From Euryodendron excelsum (taxonomy: Eukaryota > Streptophyta > Magnoliopsida > Ericales > Pentaphylacaceae): a DNA stretch of 64,000 bases. Position numbers and translations under genes: made by a program. Below the pieces are notes generated by a model. It searched no databases and had not been told where the DNA came from. It was given only the letters and a program-made list of their open reading frames with translations. Location: assembly GCA_033060915.1 (NCBI GenBank), contig CM065377.1, positions 35,935,183 through 35,999,182 of the forward strand. The letters run 5' to 3'. Shown here piece after piece: positions 22,946-34,350 of this stretch (the stretch's first letter is position 1; each line of letters starts with the position of its first letter).

Positions 22946-25900
22946 CCCCTCCTGCACAACAACGATTTTTCAACCCAAAACTCACCCGAAATCCCTCCAA
23001 ACACAACCAAACATTCCCAATACTCTTAGGGCTCAAAGATCAGCCCACAAGGATGATAATAACTCAAAATGGGGAAGAAAGAATAATTAAATCAAAGGGA
23101 TCTAAGATTTTAGAACCCTAAGCCCTAACTTGTAGAAATTGGGGGATTTCAATCCTAAACCCTCAAATCCTACAATTGGGTTTACAATGCTCATGATTCA
23201 ATCTATTTGGGACTCAAATGAGTTCCCTAGAACAACCCAAAATCATAACTCATCAAGATACATGCATATACACATACAATTTGTAAAAAGAAATGGAGCT
23301 TACCTCACTTCAAGCTTGCTCAAGCCTCTAATGGCTTCTCTTAGCATGGTTGGAGGCTCTCCAAGTTCTTTCTCTTCCTTCAATCTCCTCCCTCCTGTTC
23401 TCTTCTCCTCTTCTCCCTCTCTTCTTTTCCCAATCGGTTGGGTGTGTGTGTGTATATGGGTGTGTGGGTTTGTGTATATAGGATGATACACATGGGAAAT
23501 AATCTCATGTGTCTCACCTTACATGCTTAAGTTACAACATAGCTTCTCATTGGTCTTTTTTGACCCAAAATGAGAAATAATTAACATTAAATATTACGTA
23601 CACTATAAATTCTCATTAATATAATTAAATAGAGGTTTGGGATATCACACCCAGCACCAGAAAAACCAATTAAATGGGGTGAAGTGAGAGATATGTTGGC
23701 CTAAAGAGCCTTATGCATGACCCTTGCAGTTACTATGACATCCAATACCAGAAAAACCTCTTAAGTGGGGTGAAGTGAGGGATATATTGGCTTAAAGAGC
23801 CTTATGTGTGACCCTTGCAGTTATTATGATGCCCAATATTAGAAAAACCTCTTAAGTGGGGTGAAGTGAGGGATATGTTGGCCTAAAGATCCTTATGCAT
23901 GGCCATTGTGGTTAATATGACGCCTAATACTAGAAAAACCTCTTAAGTGGGCTGAAGTGAGGGATATATCGGCCTAAAGAGCCCTATGTGTGATCTTTAA
24001 GGTTACTATGTTGGCCTAAAGAGCCTTATATGTGACCTTTAAGGTTACTAATGGAGAGCCTAGCTCTGATGTAAGGACATAACACACTCATGCTCTAAAA
24101 CGAGAAATATAATTTTTTCAAATGCTTCACGACAAGTTACGTATGTTTCCACAAGTATTAATGTCACGGTATATCTATCCTTTTTAGGATACTATGATAT
24201 GCCTTATAGGACCAAGCCAAGGTATATTTATAACAAACTACATTATGCTTTATCAAACTACATTATACCTTATGAGATCATGTCACGATGTGCATCTCAC
24301 TCCTATGACACTATGTTCAAAATGTTATAACATTTTATTATGAAAGCTTACAATATAATGTTCTGTTGCATCTCTCTTATGTTTTTAATATGATGCTTAT
24401 GCTACCTATGTTTTCAAATCTACGATTTATATGTTTCGAGAACAATGATATTTAATGCGTCTAATATTATATGATGAGCTAATATGTACTCTTACAAGTT
24501 TATGAAATGTTATGCTCATAACATGCTATGTCACGCTTTACAAGATTATGCTCTGACATGCCTCTCTTTTACGACGTTACGTTTTGCAAATGCGTAAATG
24601 TTCATCTATTGTTATATACATTAAATAGAAATGATAGTCTATGGTATTTTATACTCATGCATCATTGTTATTCCCTAAGTATTAGCTTACGTTTTCTAAA
24701 AATATTTTCAAGTAACCAAACTGGGAGGCCTTTGAGGGAAACCCATTACGTGAATATTTGGATTGCGGTCCACGAGCTTTATGATATGTAACGTGTATAT
24801 GGGCTAGACCCTAATGTTTGTAATACTATAATGTTATAATTGTGGTGGCCTTCGATAGGCCCATTTTGTGGTATGTTATGTTTTGGAGATTAGGCACGGC
24901 TCTGCTATATATGGCACAGTTATTTTAAGTTCATAAAATCCTATTTCCACAATTATGTATCTTTTAAATGATAAATGCACAGGTTTTCAACTAGTTTATG
25001 TAATACTGCCTGGCATAGCTTTGCTACTAACTAGTCATGTACCCTAAATTTGGATAGGCTGGGTTACAGGGCGTGATAGGCAATCTCTGGCCCGACCAAA
25101 CTCACATTCAAACCAACATAGACATATTTAAGTCCAAATCAATTTTTCAGAATCAATCCAATCAATCAATCACTTCGCAAGTCCAACGGGCCCAATAGAG
25201 GCAAAATGACCAAAATGCCCTTAGAGCATCGCTCGATTTGATTCCAGTCGATACATCTTCCTAAATATGGTATGTCCATATTTCAACCTCAATTTTAGTT
25301 CCAGTCTAGACTTGTCAAATTTAATCAAGCACGTTTATTGAGAAAATTCCTTGGAATGGTAAGTCCCTTCAAATTTGTCAATCAGGATGGAACCCAAGTC
25401 CTTGAGATGGTAGAGAAGTTCACTTCTAGCACTTGCTAGCCCGTCAACGTAGAAAGTATTGAAGGCCCTAAGACAACATGACCATTCAACAGCTTCCCGA
25501 GATCAGGTAGTCTCCGGAATAAACACACACTGTCAGAGTGGTGAAAACACTCACAAACATCACAACTTTTAGAGTGGCAGAAACACTTACAAACAGGTCG
25601 ACATTGAAATTTGCCAACAAACCCCCTATGTCACGAGGCCAAACATGCTTTTTGGCTATGACATGTTTACTAAAGGATGGGATACTTTTGGATACCAACT
25701 CGTCACACACCGTCAGAGTGGTGAAAACACTCAAAACCCAGGCCAACACTAGTGCTTGCTAGCCCACTCTGATGAAAAATAACCAAACTGCCCCTTGGGC
25801 TATACCGATACGCTTCTTAAGAAAGTACCTAAGACCTCGGTGCAGTAAGTCCACCCTTCTAAGATTATCCCAAAGACAATCCCACACGTTCAAGTGCGTT

Positions 25901-26468
25901 CTAGTCGATTTCAGATTAATTTCGAGACCATCCGATCAAAATGACCATTTTACCCCTTGGCATCCGATTACCTCCAAGAACCACATCGGCTCTGGATATC
26001 AAACTGGTATCTTCTAGGGATACTTTTAACAGTATTTTCAATCTTCTAGTACCTTTTCGGACCATTCTGAGTCTATTCCGATAAGTCCGGTGCAAAATGA
26101 TTATTTTACACATGGTGGCCCGGTCGCTTTTTCCAAACCACATTGACTATGGGTATCAAACCAGCAATCCCTTTGAACACTCTCAATAGTGTTTCCAACC
26201 TTCAAGCCTTCTCCCAAATCACTCTAGGTTGATCCCAGTGGTCCCTTGGTTCAAATAACCATTTTGTCCCTGGTAGGCCGGTCACCCCTTTCAACTACTC
26301 CCGCATTGGTTCTCAAGCTAGCTACTTTCGAGACATTCTTCTAGAGGTTTCAGTCCTTCCCCAGCCTTTCGGATCATTCCCAAACTTTTCAAAGTCACTT
26401 CAGTAAAGCTAGGCCAAAAATTGCATAGTAATCTCTAGGATAAGTGCCCAAATCTTTTGCCTTGCCCA

Positions 26469-26603
26469 GGGGGGGGGGGGTGCCACTAGTAGTGGCATTT
26501 AGGCAAAATCAAGCCTGCCATCACTAGTAGTGGGGGCTAATGGGAAATTAAGCCTGGTGTCACTACAACAAGCACTGGGGTCAATTTAATTGCCTATAAA
26601 TAT
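26469..26603 (+). promoter_or_regulatory. A2 LTR core promoter: poly-G, hairpins, TATA box
   Basis: A run of 12 G (26469-26480) is followed by the inverted repeat TGCCACTA-G-TAGTGGCA (26481-26497), a second CACTAGTAGTG (about 26522) and TATAAATAT (26595-26603). Confidence 0.7.
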
Positions 26604-28670
26604 AGTCCACCCCCTATGTAAAAAGGATCTGTAAACTCAGTCTAGAAAAGCTGCCTCACTGAAAATAGACCTCGAAACCCTAATTTTCTTAAGTGTCATT
26701 CAAGCCCTAGCCCCCCTTTAATCCATGCACTCAAAACCTAGCCTCTATACACTCTCTATACACTCAAATACAAGCCTCCAAAAATCTATTAAAAATCAAG
26801 TGCTGCATATTCAAAGTTTTTAAAATGAAGAAAACAAAGCAAGCAAAGCAATCAAAGCAAAAGAGGAGATAAGGTAGGTTTTCGATTTAGTTTATGCAAT
26901 CCCCTCTCTCTCTTTTCTCACCTAATCCACTTAGGTTCTCTTTTATTTTAGTCTCCATCTTCTACTTTCAATTCTTGCATACTTGAAACAATGGACTTCT
27001 CGGTTCATGCCTATGAAGAATTGCTGAAGGTCACCGTGCTGGGGGCTTTCTTCAAGTTCAACCTAAGACGGTGTGGGTTCGGCCCTCTTCATTGTGTGGT
27101 GAAGCCTAACTTTATATGTTCACAACCCTATCGCATTGTGGTTATCATGTTCATGCATTGCATTCAATATTACATTCAAAGTTGTTTTCAAACTTGCATC
27201 AAAGTCCTTTTTCAAAACTTGTATTCGAAACCATCATTCTTTCAAATTTGTTTTCAAAATTGCATTCTTAAGATGATTCTAGCCATTTCTTGGTTAGGGT
27301 TGTTTTAGGAAAGTATTACATTCAATGTGATCACCAGGGTCCAAATTTTGGGTTTAAACCCTAAATTGGTTTTCAATAAATCACAACTCCTAAGATGATT
27401 CTAACTACTTTAAGGTTAGGGTAGTTTTAGGAAAGTATCATATTTAATGTGATCATTATGGTCCATATTTCAAACTCTAGTTGTTGTTAAAATCATAACC
27501 CTAGAATAGTTCTAATCTTTTTATGATTAGAATTGTTTTAGGAAAGTCAGATATTCAAGAGACTTTACAAAAGTCCATGTTCAAACATTTCTAAAGTAGT
27601 TTTTGCAAATCCACTTCCAAAAAACTCTTTTCAAAGATTTACTTTCCAAAAACTCTTTTTTCTTAAAATTTAAGTCAAAACCCTAGACTCTATGGTTAGG
27701 ACACTCTAATTCTTTTCTTAAAATCATGACTTTCTATTTGCCTCAAATCATAGATCTCCAAAACCCTTTTTCTACATAAAAACATAGCTTTTCAAATTTA
27801 AGATTTCCAAAACTAAAGCTTTTCATTTTCAAGTCAAATCTAATCTTGTTCAAATAGGAAACCAAACCAAATCTTTCAATTTTGAAAACTAGATCAAATC
27901 CTCTATTTTTAGAAACAAAATCTAATCATTTGTTTTAGGAAATAAAAATCAAATCTTTCCTAATTTCAATATTTCTAAGTTCCAAAACTTCCTTTCTCAA
28001 AACTTTTCAAAAACAAAATTTTCCTTTTTCAATCAAAATCTAATCTTTCCAAATTTAAATGCATTGCAAAAATTATAGGTCTTAGGATCGTTTAAATCCC
28101 TAGTTACTTCAAATCTAGGTCGAACCCTTTTCAAATTCAATTCTTCAAAGTTCAATTTTTCTTCAATCAAATCTTTCCAAAAGTTAAACCTTTCCAAATC
28201 TAAAAATCAAAACTTTCAAAATTCAAATATTTCCAAAATCAATACTTTCCTAAAATAGAACTTTCCTAATTTGGAATTTTTCTAATTTGAAACTTTTCAA
28301 AAATCAAGCTTTCTAAAATCAAACTTTTCAAGTCCAAAATCGAACCCTGCAATTCAAGTCCATGTTTCAACCCTAGGTTGCATAAACCACAAGAGGCCAA
28401 AACTCTAGTTCAACCCTAACTCTAAGCTAGGAAGCATCAACTCTTTTTTAAACCAAGATGGTTTTCAAACTCCAATTTAAGTCAAGATGATTTCAAAGTT
28501 CAATCAAACTTCCCGAAACAAGTCCAAGGTTTATTACAAAGTCAACTCTAAGTTCAATTTCCAAACAAAGTCAATTTCAAATCAAAGTCTAATTTCAAGT
28601 CTTCCAATCAAAGTTCAAATAAAATCTTTTCAAGTCACACTTTCTAAAGACCCTAAAGTATCTATTTTCA

Positions 28671-28752
28671 ATCGGACCCCAAGTCCGAACTACGACTGAC
28701 CTGATTCCCAACAAAGAGATACATAGGCATCCCTCATGGGTGCGGACACAAT
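28671..28752 (+). repeat. Conserved block near the 3' end of A2 LTR
   Basis: CAATCGGACCCCAAGTCCG, ACTACGACTGACCTGATT, GATACATAGGCATCCC and GGGTGCGG occur in the same order and spacing as in A1. Confidence 0.78.
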
Positions 28753-30530
28753 CGTTTTCAAACTTTAAATCCCCTTTTCAAATTTCTTTTCAATATCAAA
28801 TCCTTTTTTTGCACTTGCATATCATGCATTGTAACAATCACTGTTTTCAAAGACCAAAACAGAGTTATTTTCAAAAAGGGCTTAAAACTTTCCAAATGTT
28901 GCCAAACAATCTATTTTCTCCCATAAAATCCTCTATTGAGGAAGTTTTTCAAAACCATTTGAAAAATCCTAAGTTTAATATTAGGATTGCAATTAGTTTT
29001 AGGTAACTTAACTCACCTTAACAAAGTTGGGTAGCGTCTCCCAATTTTTTTTAAAAGCCCTTATTCAAATTAATTTCTAATTCAAATCTAGTCACACTTA
29101 TCATGACCCACTTCATCCTCTCTAGGTCAGGACAAGGGGATTATAGATAACAATGTTTCATAAGCATAGTCTTATCACAATCCAAGAGGTTATGTTATTA
29201 TTACATCATAAAAGAAAACTAGTGGAACTTCTACATTTAAGTCTCATTACAGTTACAATCCAAAAAAACTAATTAACTCATATGCTCCAAAGAGACAGGA
29301 TAGTTGTGGGACTCATTTCCATATTCATTTCCTTAAAAATCAAGTTGATGCCTCAACTCCTGAAAAATATCCCATAAAATAGGAGTGAGCTATGAAGCCC
29401 AGTAGGAATTTCATGATTTTCATAATGCACAAATTTAAATGCAGTGCAGTAAAAAGAATGGTATCACATGCATATGTCCCTTATAGTTTCTTTATATCAA
29501 TATCAGGATCCTGCAAATATGTCCTGCTAAGGCCAATTCAAGCCAATGGGTTCACCTATGATGCTCCTCCCTCATCAAGACAATGAAACCCATCCATGAT
29601 CATCTAGCCCGTATCAAGCCAATGAATGTTGACTCGTGGCAGCCCCGTTTACCAACTGGCCAGGTTTACCCATAATACAAACCATGTGTCTTTTAACATT
29701 CCCGTTATTTCTTTTTTATTCCTCCCCAGTAATGCAAGCAATCTTATAATGCAACTTTGAAATCATTATAGCAAGGAATATAATTGATAAAGCAATTAAC
29801 AAAACATTTCGTAGAATGAAAATGAGCATGTACCTTAGAGAATGCATAATTTCCTACTCTGATGATATTTCTGGATCAAATTATTCCTGATTCACGTATT
29901 ATCTGTTAGACAAAGAGTCGGTAGTTGGCCTTCTTGCTTGGTTATCATTATCTGCCACGATTGCCCTTTTTCCCACAGTCTACGAGTTGTAAATCTTACA
30001 ATCAATTTAGCAATGTTAATAATGGAAATAATTATAATAAAGTGGTTATCTTTTGTGATGTTAGTCCTTAGAACTCTTCCCATCTCCTGTCAAGAATGAA
30101 ATTGTCCGGTGTTAAAACCCAAGGGAATTATTTGAAATTATACTAGGAGGTTTAGTGACCCCTACTCTCCCATTACCGGATTCCTCATATTTTCAGAGAT
30201 TTCTCAATAAAATTTAAGATTATTCTGATAATTATTGTATTTTCAATGATTTTTCATGCTCAAACAATGATTTTATTTCACAGTAATTCATAGAAATATA
30301 AAAAAATTCCAGAAAATTAGGGGAAGGCTTGTTTGGATGCCAGAAAGACACCATTTAAATTTTTGGGTGAGGGTTGCTTCGACGCTCCTACACGCGCCAC
30401 CACCTGCGCGTGGGGAAGGAAGGTTGAGCCATCATCTTCTTCCTTGCGAGGCTGAGAGCTCTCTTGCCATTTTGCCACCGGTCTGTGGTTCTCCTGGCTA
30501 TGCATGTGCATCGTAGATATAGGAAAGGAC

Positions 30531-30535
30531 CTGGG
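30531..30535 (+). other. Target-site duplication of Athila-like element, left copy
   Basis: CTGGG directly before TGATTGTACATC. The same five bases follow the right end at 40471-40475. Confidence 0.88.
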
Positions 30536-32074
30536 TGATTGTACATCAAAATTGTCATTAAATTTATAGTTTTTCATATGTATTTATTCGTTTATTTTGT
30601 TTCGCATAATAGTTTTGTGTGCCTTTGGTAATGAAGTTTGGTTTAATGTTTTTATAGATTTATAAAGCTTAAATGAAGTATTTCAGAGATCTTCCAGGCC
30701 GGGATTTGGAGCAAAGAATTGAAGTGAAATTGAGTCAAAGATTGAAGCAAATTTTGGTTCCAAGAAGTGCCCCAAATCTGCCCCATTTCAAATCCAAGAA
30801 GAGGCCAAAAGATGATCCACTTCAAGCCCAAACCTGCTCTATATTTTGTGCAAACTTCAGCCCAAATTTGTTCCATGTATTGTGCAAACTTCAGTCCAAG
30901 ATTTGAAGGCCCATTTCAGCTCATTTGTAAGAAGTTGATGGGAGAAAAGAGAGCTTACACATGGTTGGAGTACAATAATTCTTCATTATGGAAAAAAGAG
31001 AGTATGCACATGGCTAGAAAGAAGTGGAGGACAATAATTCTTCATTATGGGGTAAAGAGAGAAGAAAAAATAGTCCAAAAGATGGAATAAAGAGGTCCAC
31101 TAGCCAGCTCAAAATGTTGGCCGAATCTGCCTTTCCCTCCATGTGCTAGACAGACCTCTAGTGTTTGGACCATAACTTTTGACTCAGACGTCCAAATGAC
31201 CTGTTCTTTTCGGGGCTGGAAAGTAGACAAGAAGCTCTATAAATATCTGTCTAATAGCCATCTCTGAGAACAGAGTGTAAGAGGGTGAAAACTTCGTCCA
31301 AAGTTAGAGGACAGATTTGTGCGAAAATCTGGGCAGCTTGTATTTTGCTTTCTTTTGTTGATTTTGGCTCTTCAATGTTAAAAACCTCTTATTTTATGTT
31401 GAAGCAATTGTTTTTCTTCATAATGGTTGTTAGCTAAGCTCTTTCTTGGTTCAAGATCAAGGATGATGGTGGTTGAGGTGATCTCTTTAAGGTATTAATG
31501 CATCTCAATGATTTATCTTCTCACTTTGTACATGGATGATTGTTAATTGTTAAGAATTTTCAGAAATCATTTAGGCAATGTTATAATCTTGAATTTCTAT
31601 GCACAAACCTCAATTTTGGTATAGGGATTGCTTGATTCAATGTCTTGCCTAGTTTGAAACTATTTTTCCATTTCTAAGCAAGATTCAATCATTCATTTCT
31701 TTGAACTTTATTGTAATATTTTCCAACCCAATATCACCATTGTTGATGTTGGGTTGAGTTATCTTAAATATCTTAAAAGAATCACCAATTTACCACCATT
31801 GGAATTGATTTTGAGCCAAGACTTTTATTTCTCTTGTAATTTTAAGCATTGTCATTTGAATACTATTCACAACTACTCATCTTTCAAAGAAAATTTCACA
31901 TTCATTGTGAACCAATTTTTTTCCGAATAAATTTCTCTTAAGTTTTTATCACCAAACTGTTTTCTAAATTTAGCTCCCTGTGGATATGACCTCGGTCTCA
32001 CCGAGTTAATTGCTACAAAGTACACTCGTGCACTTGCGAGTTAAAATAAGCCGATAAGAAAGAGCGGTCAAGCA
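30536..32074 (+). repeat. Athila-like LTR, left copy, inverted relative to the right copy
   Basis: 1539 bp from TGATTGTACATC to GGTCAAGCA in plus orientation. The complement is found at 38933-40470. The match continues for about five more bases (ATTTT, 32075-32079). It contains TATAAATAT at 31238-31246. The two ORFs inside it (77 and 107 codons) are identical to those in the right copy, which shows the high similarity but not that they are genes. Confidence 0.92.
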
Positions 32075-32075
32075 A

Positions 32076-32096
32076 TTTTCTCTCCAACCACCCCCC
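32076..32096 (-). other. Polypurine tract(s) of Athila-like element
   Basis: On the minus strand GTTGGGGGG (rc of 32091-32099) is followed 13 bp on by GGAGAGAAAA (rc of 32076-32085), which touches the inverted LTR. CTCGAGGACAAGCAAAA just upstream is the usual lead-in to the PPT of Athila/Tat elements. Either tract could have primed plus-strand synthesis. Confidence 0.7.
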
Positions 32097-32099
32097 AAC

Positions 32100-33165
32100 T
32101 AAGATTTTGCTTGTCCTCGAGCAAACCAAAACAAAAATAATTATTATCTATTTTATTCAAATGCCACTTTCGTAGGATTCACGATTGCATTTAGCATATG
32201 CAATAAGCCTTTAAACCCCTAGGTGGCCCTAGTGGACGAGTTTTAGTCTCGTGAGGGTTGTCAGCGATGATACCCACAAACATCTTGAATTTCGCCTTCA
32301 TCCAAATCTCAAGTCAACCTATTCAAAACAACTCAAACAAGTATTAAACACAAAATATAGATTTCTCAAGAACGATATAAAGGACATGTATAGTTCAGAA
32401 TACTATCAACTCATAAAGACATTCATAGCATCCTTACTCGGAGTGTGTGTGAATAAACTAACATGATGATTTTCTCAATATCAGAACTTAGGATCACTCG
32501 AATTTCTATCAGAATCATGCTTCAACTCAAAAGCTCACCAGATATGCACTCAACAAATGAAACTCTCAGAAACAGGTGCATTTGTTCTCTCTCAACATTT
32601 GTATGCGGAAGAAGTAATGTAAACAATCCAAAAGGCCGCATACCAAGACCATGAAAAAGGCTAAAACAAGAGTACGTAGTCTCATGAAAGAGTGTCAAGT
32701 GTCAGAAATTGGAATGTAACCACACCACCACATCTATTCACACATTCACAATTCAAACCATCTTATACTCGGGATCAATTAGGACTTCATTTTGGTTGTA
32801 ATGTTCGGTAAGGAAAAGTGTCTATAGCAAGGGTCAATCAAAAACTCGTGTCCGAGAATGGGCTAAATAAAGCACAATGTGTTCTTTTTTTCCTTCTTTT
32901 TTTTTTTTTTGTTCTTTTTTGGTTTTTTTTCTTTTTTTTTTTAACAAACCAACAAAAAATATTTTTTTTCCTTTTTATTTTTTTTAACAAACCTTTAACA
33001 AACCAACAAAAATAAAGGTCTCACCCCCCAACTTAAACAAGGCTTTGTCCCTAATGCATGAATCATAATAGAACAAGAAAATGCATGAGTCGGAAGAAAG
33101 AAAGAAAAAAATTACAATAAAATAAAACTAAAATATGTACCATGGTGGTTTATTACTTATGAAGC
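32100..33165 (-). other. Athila-like 3' non-coding region
   Basis: About 1.07 kb lies between the end of integrase and the polypurine tracts. I found no env-like ORF. It contains a T-rich tract on the plus strand (about 32884-32996, A-rich in the element's sense) and the word CTTAAACAAGG. Nothing else was recognised. Confidence 0.7.
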
Positions 33166-34350
33166 TTAAAATGGTGATGGATCTTCAAGATCCAAAGTCT
33201 CAATTTCAGCCACGAAATTTTCAAGATAAGGTTTCAATCGGTGGCCATTTACTTTGAAAACATTCCCGTTCTTGGGATTCTCTACCTCATAAGCACCATG
33301 CTTCGAGATGGACTTTATCACAAATGGGCCAGTCCATTTTGTCCTCAACTTCCCAGGAAAGAGATGTAATCGTGAATTGTACAAGAGAACTTTCTGACCA
33401 ACATGAAAGGACTTTCTATGAATGTGTTTATCATGCAAAGCTTTCATTTTGTCCTTTGAAATTCTTGCATTTGCAAATGCATCATTTCTCAATTCCTCTA
33501 ATTCATCCAATTGAAGCTTTCTATGACTGCCAACCGCATTTTCATTATCATTGAATTGGCGAATGGCCCAATATGCACGGTGTTCAATTTCAACAGGGAG
33601 ATGACAAGGCTTTCCATAGACAAGCCTATAAGGAGACATTCCTAAAGTGGTCTTGTAAGCCGTGCGATAGGCCCACAAAGCATCGACTAGTCGTAGGGAC
33701 CAATCTTTGCGGTTTGGATTGACTGTTTTCTCCAAAATGTTCTTGATCTCCCTATTTGCCAACTCAACTTGGCCACTAGTTTGTGGGTGGTAAGGAGTAC
33801 CAACCTTGTGAAGTACACCATATTTTCTCATCAACAATCCTACGGATTTGTTACAAAAATGTTTTCCTCCATCACTAATCATAGCCCGAGGCATACCAAA
33901 ACGAGAGAAAATGTTTTCTTTCAAGAATTTGATCACAACTCGGTGGTCGTTAGTTCGAGAGGCAATGGCCTCCACCCACTTTGACACATAATGAATGGCC
34001 ACAAGGATGAATTGGTAACCAAACGAGCTAGGAAATGGTCCCATGAAATCAATCCCCCAACAATCAAATATTTCCAAGACAAGAATGGGATTAAGGGGCA
34101 TCATGTTACGCCTAGTAATGCTACCTAGTCATTGGCATCGGTCACATGCAACACAGAAGGCATGGACATCTTTGAACATGGTGGGCCAGTATAACCCACA
34201 CTGTAAGATCTTGGCAATGGTTTTCTTTGAAGAGAAATGCCCACCACAAGCCAATGCATGACAAAAAGATATGACACTTGGAATTTCATGGTCGGGGATG
34301 CACCTTCTAACAATTTGGTCAGGGCAATATTTGAACAGGTAGGGGTCATC
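33166..34350 (-). pseudogene. Integrase part of Athila-like gag-pol, cut by two stops
   Basis: The same reading frame as the upstream gag-RT ORF continues here after an in-frame TAG (34351-34353) and through a second stop, TGA (34129-34131). Between the stops lies the zinc-binding HHCC part, with histidines in HALACGGHF and cysteines in FCVACDRC. After the second stop a 312-codon ORF from 34104 carries the catalytic core: D19 in WGIDF, D78 in ISDGG and E114 in GQVELANRE, a D-58-D-35-E spacing as in Ty3/gypsy integrases. The C-terminal part contains GPFVIKS and [10 protein letters not shown], typical of the family. Both stops fit C-to-T changes on one strand. The integrase would join cDNA ends to host DNA if it were whole; this copy cannot make it as one polyprotein. 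Confidence 0.9.

Larger units (their letters stand above)
20081..23649 (-). mobile_element. Family C solo LTR, 3569 bp, minus strand
   Basis: On the minus strand it starts TGTGATATCCCAAACC and ends GGGCGTGACA. CCCAG flanks it on both sides (20076-20080 and 23650-23654). It is a relative of the family B LTR: the end region (rc of 20081-20200) matches the B LTR end, and both have tandem blocks with GGCCTAAAGAGCC and GACTGAGC words. It differs in having a hairpin minisatellite and a better TATA-like CCTATATACAC (minus strand, near 23480). No internal region is present. Confidence 0.9.
3978..25078 (+). mobile_element. Family B tandem retroelement: LTR-internal-LTR-internal-LTR
   Basis: Three LTRs of about 3.55 kb (start TGTAATACCC, end CATGACA or a variant) alternate with two nearly equal internal regions of 966 and 965 bp. 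The whole triple-LTR unit is flanked by GGTAA (3973-3977) and GGCAA (25079-25083), a 5-bp TSD with one change, and sits inside the A2 LTR 31 bp from its start. LTR 2 and LTR 3 each carry one later insertion. The structure is that of a tandem made by unequal recombination between LTRs, or of integration of a multimer. Lineage: Ty3/gypsy chromovirus, Tekay/Del-like, from the gag start, the protease remnant and the tRNA-iMet primer site. Confidence 0.85.
17917..25078 (+). repeat. Family B LTR 3, split by a family C solo LTR
   Basis: The parts 17917-20080 and 23655-25078 join to about 3588 bp. The last two bases are TA instead of CA (25077-25078). The tandem blocks resume after the insertion (23655-24010) with about four of the AAGTGGGGTGAAGTGAGGG units. 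Confidence 0.85.
25084..29098 (+). repeat. A2 5' LTR body (continues 3947-3977, resumes at 48058)
   Basis: This is the main piece of the A2 5' LTR between the B tandem and the D insertion. Parts: U3 with GAGTG-GTGAAAA-CACTC stem-loops (25530-25740), two 158-bp units (25990 and 26148), promoter hairpin and TATA box, leader with AAGGTAGG at about 26871, the pyrimidine-rich tract (27590-28370) and the conserved block (28671-28752). It lacks the GGTACCGAAAGGGCGGGGTAGG block that A1 has after the conserved block. The short ORFs in it are not conserved between copies. Confidence 0.8.

Noticed and set aside
22503..23090. Overlapping ORFs on both strands rich in VPT/FQRP words.
   Set aside because: They are translations of the 62-63 bp hairpin minisatellite in several frames.
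30317..30577. An 86-codon minus-strand ORF across the left Athila boundary.
   Set aside because: It crosses an element boundary (LTR start at 30536), so it cannot be an ancestral gene.
30673..31090. Two ORFs (77 and 107 codons) identical in both Athila LTR copies.
   Set aside because: They are identical only because the LTRs are nearly identical. They overlap in different frames and have no recognisable motif.
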